NCBI RefSeq assembly: GCF_036885605.1
Contig: NZ_CP142523.1
Span: forward strand, 3,472,001-3,536,000
Length of the DNA stretch: 64,000 nt
From: Janthinobacterium sp. TB1-E2
Lineage (GTDB): Bacteria; Pseudomonadota; Gammaproteobacteria; Burkholderiales; Burkholderiaceae_D
Direction: 5' to 3'
Part shown: positions 60,714-64,000 of the stretch, in pieces
Position numbering within the stretch: position 1 is the first letter of the stretch
How the letters are laid out: each line of letters opens with the position of its first letter
The notes under the pieces: generated by a model
Told to the model about the DNA's origin: nothing
Databases searched by the model: none
Seen by the model: only the letters and a program-made list of their open reading frames with translations
Made by a program: the position numbers and the translations under genes

Positions 60714-61061
60714 TCCATCCGTGGTGTATTGAACGGGATATATATCGCCAACCGGGCATGGACAGTTTCATGTTTCGACAAAATGCCTTCCAGACTTTGT
60801 CGCGCGTCTGCAGGTCGGCTCTCCGATGAACCAGCCCAATCCGCCACACCTATTATGGCGGCACCGAGACGAGGCACACTGCCTATGCCCCCATGAAGGG
60901 AGACGCCGGCAGATCAAACGGAAATTGCTGATCCTTGCAAAGCGAAGCCGAATCGGCTTCTCGACCAGCATTCAGAGCACCTCATGCCAGCAAATATAGA
61001 ACGTAATGATTCTCATTTATAGTATAGTGCGCACAGTTTTTCTTCTTATAACCTTGCGCCC
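60714..61061. other. Intergenic region with no supported gene; promoter of the second TonB receptor
   Basis: Short reading frames on both strands (for example a 67-residue one on the minus strand) show no recognisable domain and look like decayed sequence. The right end carries the Fur box at 61004-61020 and the receptor start. Confidence 0.5.
61004..61020 (+). promoter_or_regulatory. Fur box upstream of second TonB receptor
   Basis: TAATGATTCTCATTTAT contains AATGATTCTCATT, an imperfect palindrome matching the Fur consensus core. It is centred about 50 bp before the receptor ATG at 61062. Confidence 0.82.
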
Positions 61062-63230
61062 ATGCCATCGATGCCATCCTCACGCCCTACCCCATTCCCA
61101 GCCCATCATCCCCTCGCCGCCCGTCTGATTCTCGCCGGCCTGCTCATTGCCAGCGTGCCACCGTCCGTCTACGCGCAAGCAACGTCCAGCGCGCCCAACC
61201 CGCTCGCCACCGTGGTCGTTACCGGCCAGACCGAAGCGGATGCCGGCGGGCAGATTGCCAAGAGCGCGCGGGCTGGCTTGCTGGGGGAAAAAGACTTGCT
61301 TGATACGCCGTTCAGCGTCAACAGCTACACGAGCCAGCGCATGCTGGACCAGCAGGCGCTGACTCTGGCCGAGGTGCTGGGTGGCGATCCTTCCACCCGC
61401 TTCACGGGCCAGATCGGCGGCGTCACGGATTCATTTTTCATCCGCGGTTTTCCCCTCAACGAGGGCAATCTGAGTGAAGTGGCGTTCGACGGCGTGTATG
61501 GCGTGTCGCCCAATTACCATTTGTTTACGGAATACCTGCAAAGCGTCGAGGTGCTCAAGGGGCCGGCCGCCTTGCTGTACGGGATGTCGCCGAATGGCGG
61601 CGTGGGCGGTGTCGTCAATGCCGTGCCGAAACGCTCGCTGCCGCGCGACCTGACGCGATTGACGCTCGATTACGGCTCGGGCTCGCAGGCTGGCGCCGCG
61701 ATCGACGTCAGCCGCCGTTTCGGCGAGGAGCGGCGTTTCGGCATCCGCTTCAACGGCTTGCACCGCCAGGGCCATACGCCACTCGACCACCAGACCTCGC
61801 GCGCGGAAGTGGCGGCCGTCGCCCTCGACTACCAGGGCCAGCGGCTGCGCGCCTCGCTCGACGTGATCGAGCAATACCAGTGGATCGACGCGCCCACGCG
61901 CCCTTTCCTCGTGGCCGCGCGCCTGCCCGTGCCGGAAGCGCCTGATGGCCGGCGCAACATCGCCCAGTCCTGGGGCTGGTGGAAGTCCAACGACCTGGCC
62001 ACCTTGGGCAAGCTCGAATACGATGTGAACGACAAGGTGACCGTGTTCGCCGATGTGGGCGGCACGCGCTCCGACGTGTCACGCTATTCGGACCAGACGC
62101 CGACGATCACCAGCGCGGCCGGCGACATGACGGTCACGCCCATGAACTGGAAATTCCGCGTGCGGCGCGCCAGTGGCGACACGGGCGTGCGCACGCGCTT
62201 TCGCACGGGCGGCGTCGAGCATGCGCTGGTCGTGATGGGCAATGTCTACCGCGACGAGTTTGGCAGCGTGAGCAATTCAGGCAAGCTCATCACCTCAAAC
62301 ATCTACCATCCCGTGGCCGTGCCCGACCCCGGTATTGCCGCACCGGCTCGCGTGCCGAAGCTGTCCGCGTCCACCCTCTCCAGCCTGGCCGTGGCCGATA
62401 CGCTGGACATGCTGGACCAGCGCGTGCAGCTGACCCTGGGCGTGCGCCGCCAGCTGGTCGAATCGAAAAACTACCACGCCACCAGCGGCGCGCTGACCAC
62501 GCACTACAAGCAAGGTGCATTGACGCCGCTGGCCGGCATCGTTGTCAAGCCGCTGCGCCACGTGTCGCTGTATGCGAACTATATCGAGGGCCTGAGCAAG
62601 GGCGATATCGCCCCGAACATCGCCGACAACGCGGGCCAGGTCTTCGCGCCCTACAAGAGCAAGCAGTATGAAGTGGGCACGAAGGCCGATTTCGGCGTCG
62701 TGCTGGCGACCCTGGCCGTGTTTCAGGTGACCAAGCCCAGCGGCCAGCTGTATGGCAAGGTCTACAGCATGGATAGCGAGCAGCGCAACAGGGGCCTCGA
62801 GCTGAACCTGTCCGGCGCCGCCAGCAAGACCGTGCGCCTGCTGGCCGGCATTACCCTGCTCGACGGGCGCCTGGTGAAGACCAACAACGCCGCCACCATG
62901 GGCAAGCGCCCCGTGGGCGTGCCGACGTCGATGGCCAACCTGGGCGGCGAATGGGATCTGCCGCACTGGCCGGGCCTGACGGCCACGGGCGCCGTCAGCT
63001 ACACGAGCAAGCAGTTTGTGGATCAGACGAATCTGCAATCGGTGCCGTCGTGGACCAAGGTCGACCTGGGCTTGCGCTACCGCACGGCCATCGCCGGCAA
63101 GGCGACGACCTTGCGCGCCGGCTTGATGAACGCCTTCGACCGCCATTACTGGGCCGGCGTGGCCTCGTATGGCACCGTTTCGCAGTCGGCGCCCCGCACC
63201 ATGCAATTGTCGGCCGCCGTCGATTTCTGA
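61062..63230 (+). CDS. TonB-dependent siderophore receptor
   Basis: 722 aa. The signal peptide ends at about residue 39 (PPSVYAQ). A TonB-box-like ATVVVTGQ (about 49-56) precedes the plug (DSFFIRGFPLNEGN, VEVLKGPAALLYGMSP) and the barrel, which ends in VDF with a terminal Phe. It is a paralogue of the receptor at 5884-8094 with the same overall plug pattern (LLDTPFSVNSYTSQRMLDQQA). It takes up a ferric siderophore and is presumably iron-repressed through the Fur box at 61004. Confidence 0.94.
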   Translation: MPSMPSSRPTPFPAHHPLAARLILAGLLIASVPPSVYAQATSSAPNPLATVVVTGQTEADAGGQIAKSARAGLLGEKDLLDTPFSVNSYTSQRMLDQQALTLAEVLGGDPSTRFTGQIGGVTDSFFIRGFPLNEGNLSEVAFDGVYGVSPNYHLFTEYLQSVEVLKGPAALLYGMSPNGGVGGVVNAVPKRSLPRDLTRLTLDYGSGSQAGAAIDVSRRFGEERRFGIRFNGLHRQGHTPLDHQTSRAEVAAVALDYQGQRLRASLDVIEQYQWIDAPTRPFLVAARLPVPEAPDGRRNIAQSWGWWKSNDLATLGKLEYDVNDKVTVFADVGGTRSDVSRYSDQTPTITSAAGDMTVTPMNWKFRVRRASGDTGVRTRFRTGGVEHALVVMGNVYRDEFGSVSNSGKLITSNIYHPVAVPDPGIAAPARVPKLSASTLSSLAVADTLDMLDQRVQLTLGVRRQLVESKNYHATSGALTTHYKQGALTPLAGIVVKPLRHVSLYANYIEGLSKGDIAPNIADNAGQVFAPYKSKQYEVGTKADFGVVLATLAVFQVTKPSGQLYGKVYSMDSEQRNRGLELNLSGAASKTVRLLAGITLLDGRLVKTNNAATMGKRPVGVPTSMANLGGEWDLPHWPGLTATGAVSYTSKQFVDQTNLQSVPSWTKVDLGLRYRTAIAGKATTLRAGLMNAFDRHYWAGVASYGTVSQSAPRTMQLSAAVDF

Positions 63231-63273
63231 TTTGTCGATGCGCTTGCCGCGGGCTTGACTATCTTTCCTTGGT

Positions 63274-63690
63274 TTAATTTTTACTGCCTATGCCCATGCT
63301 TTCCATGACCCTGGCTGCATTGTCCTTGCAGTCCACATCGTCCGGTTTTGCATTGATCAGTTGAATCAGGGATAAAAGATGGGCCTTGTTCTGCGCCAGT
63401 CGCACTTCCAGCGATTCGATATCGGCAATCTTCTTTTTCAGTGCGGCCATCAGCTCATCATGTTTCCATGATGAGCTATCCTCGGGCAAGACTTGCTTGA
63501 TTTCGTCCAGGGAAAAGCCCGCCTGCTGCGCGTCGCTGATAATGGACAGTACCGCCACCGCTTCCAGAGGATAGTCGCGGTAGCCATTCGATTGCCGGCT
63601 CACGGCTTTCAACAGGCCCCTGGATTCGTAGAACCGAATCGTGGAGGCCGCCAAGCCGCTGCGCTTGGCCAATTCGCCAATTTTCATCAT
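63274..63690 (-). CDS. MerR-family regulator
   Basis: 138 aa. The HTH is MKIGELAKRSGLAASTIRFYESRGLL, followed by a dimerisation coiled coil (KKKIADIESLEVRLAQNK). It has a single Cys (VDCKDN), so it is not the metal-binding CadR type. It is divergent from the Old Yellow Enzyme gene at 63882, whose promoter has a 19-bp spacer, so it likely activates that gene in response to an electrophile or redox signal. Confidence 0.92.
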   Translation of the reverse strand: MMKIGELAKRSGLAASTIRFYESRGLLKAVSRQSNGYRDYPLEAVAVLSIISDAQQAGFSLDEIKQVLPEDSSSWKHDELMAALKKKIADIESLEVRLAQNKAHLLSLIQLINAKPDDVDCKDNAARVMESMGIGSKN

Positions 63691-63823
63691 TTCCCCGCTG
63701 ATTTTTTGTGCGTGCCTGTCTGTGTCATCACGACGCCATGCTCAACTATAAGCTTGAAGCCAGCTTGAATGTCAAGCGGCGGGTGATGGCGCAAGGGAGA
63801 TTGCAACTTTTTCGATTCAGGGC

Positions 63824-63854
63824 TTGACCTTCAAGTTAGCTTAAAGCTTATCGT
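63824..63854 (+). promoter_or_regulatory. MerR-type promoter of the OYE gene
   Basis: TTGACC (63824-63829) and TATCGT (63849-63854) are separated by 19 bp. The spacer has an imperfect repeat, CTTCAAG-TTAG-CTTAAAG, typical of MerR operators. Confidence 0.82.
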
Positions 63855-63881
63855 GGGGCTATCGCAACCTTGGAGATCAGC

Positions 63882-64000
63882 ATGAAACCCTTTACCGCAC
63901 TGACATTACCCAACGGGACAGTCATTCCGAACCGTCTTGCCAAAGCCGCCATGGAAGAGAACATGGCCGACAAGGACCACGCGCCTTCGGACGAGCTGAT
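63882..64000 (+). CDS. NADH:flavin oxidoreductase (Old Yellow Enzyme family), partial
   Basis: The first 39 residues (MKPFTALTLPNGTVIPNRL ... MEENMADKDHAPSDEL) match the N-terminus of OYE-family FMN reductases, where LPNG...PNRL is the start of the TIM barrel. The gene runs off the right edge. GGAGAT precedes the ATG. The family reduces alpha,beta-unsaturated carbonyls and nitro compounds. Control by the divergent MerR regulator is likely. Confidence 0.85.
   Translation, partial: MKPFTALTLPNGTVIPNRLAKAAMEENMADKDHAPSDEL

Noticed and set aside
60768-60971. 67-codon minus-strand frame before the second TonB receptor
   Set aside because: No domain, no ribosome site, Arg/Cys-rich low-quality sequence; more likely decayed non-coding DNA.

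Overview
The window is GC-rich DNA with dense genes on both strands. Gene content and a beta-proteobacterial-type dif site point to a betaproteobacterium of the Oxalobacteraceae, most like Janthinobacterium or a close relative; that placement is inference from memory, not a database result. No rRNA, tRNA, CRISPR array or intact insertion sequence was seen. The most distinctive stretch is an AT-rich island at about 57.25-60.0 kb that starts directly beside the dif-like site (57220-57247). It carries a three-gene leftward operon: an unrecognised protein, a TIR protein with an unknown C-terminal domain, and a membrane-anchored TIR protein. This is the best candidate for an undescribed system, probably anti-phage.

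Left part (0-30 kb). An Anbu-type operon (ATP-grasp, alpha-E, transglutaminase, Anbu peptidase cut by the window edge) is followed by a histidine kinase, a secreted amidase-like protein and a Fur-box-controlled TonB siderophore receptor with a clear terminator. Then come a D-2-hydroxyacid dehydrogenase, LtrA, an acetyltransferase divergent from an XRE-cupin regulator, a LysR/DHA2 efflux pair, an EAL phosphodiesterase, an AmpH-like hydrolase, a VirK/YbjX protein and small hypotheticals. At 21.8-24.1 kb a KfrA-like coiled-coil DNA-binding protein is divergent from a tyrosine recombinase across an AT-rich, repeat-filled spacer. An immunity-like protein, a MarR-thioesterase-GNAT operon, a citrate-synthase-like protein with an N-terminal helix-turn-helix, a further GNAT and an FAD oxidoreductase follow.

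Middle part (30-55 kb). This holds a LysR/GNAT/SmvA-like efflux cluster, a LytTR two-component system, a SUMF1-domain protein and two secreted alpha/beta hydrolases. A Cd/Zn/Pb P-type ATPase is divergent from a CadR/PbrR-type MerR regulator with a textbook 19-bp-spacer promoter. Next are a chemotaxis receptor beside a secreted Cache-domain protein, a SUKH/MerR pair divergent from a short-chain dehydrogenase (again with a 19-bp-spacer promoter), a LysR/amidase pair, a tandem DUF2061 protein, a ParB-like hypothetical and a GH18 chitinase lipoprotein with a Thr-Pro linker.

Right part (55-64 kb). A lipoprotein and an OmpA-like protein are translationally coupled, followed by the dif-like site, the TIR island, a small membrane protein, a second Fur-box-associated TonB receptor, and a MerR regulator divergent from an Old Yellow Enzyme family gene cut by the right edge. 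The recurring themes are metal and iron control (Fur, CadR), drug efflux with divergent regulators, several GNATs, and scattered immunity-like and defence-like genes. If the dif-like site is the real chromosomal dif, the window lies at the replication terminus.
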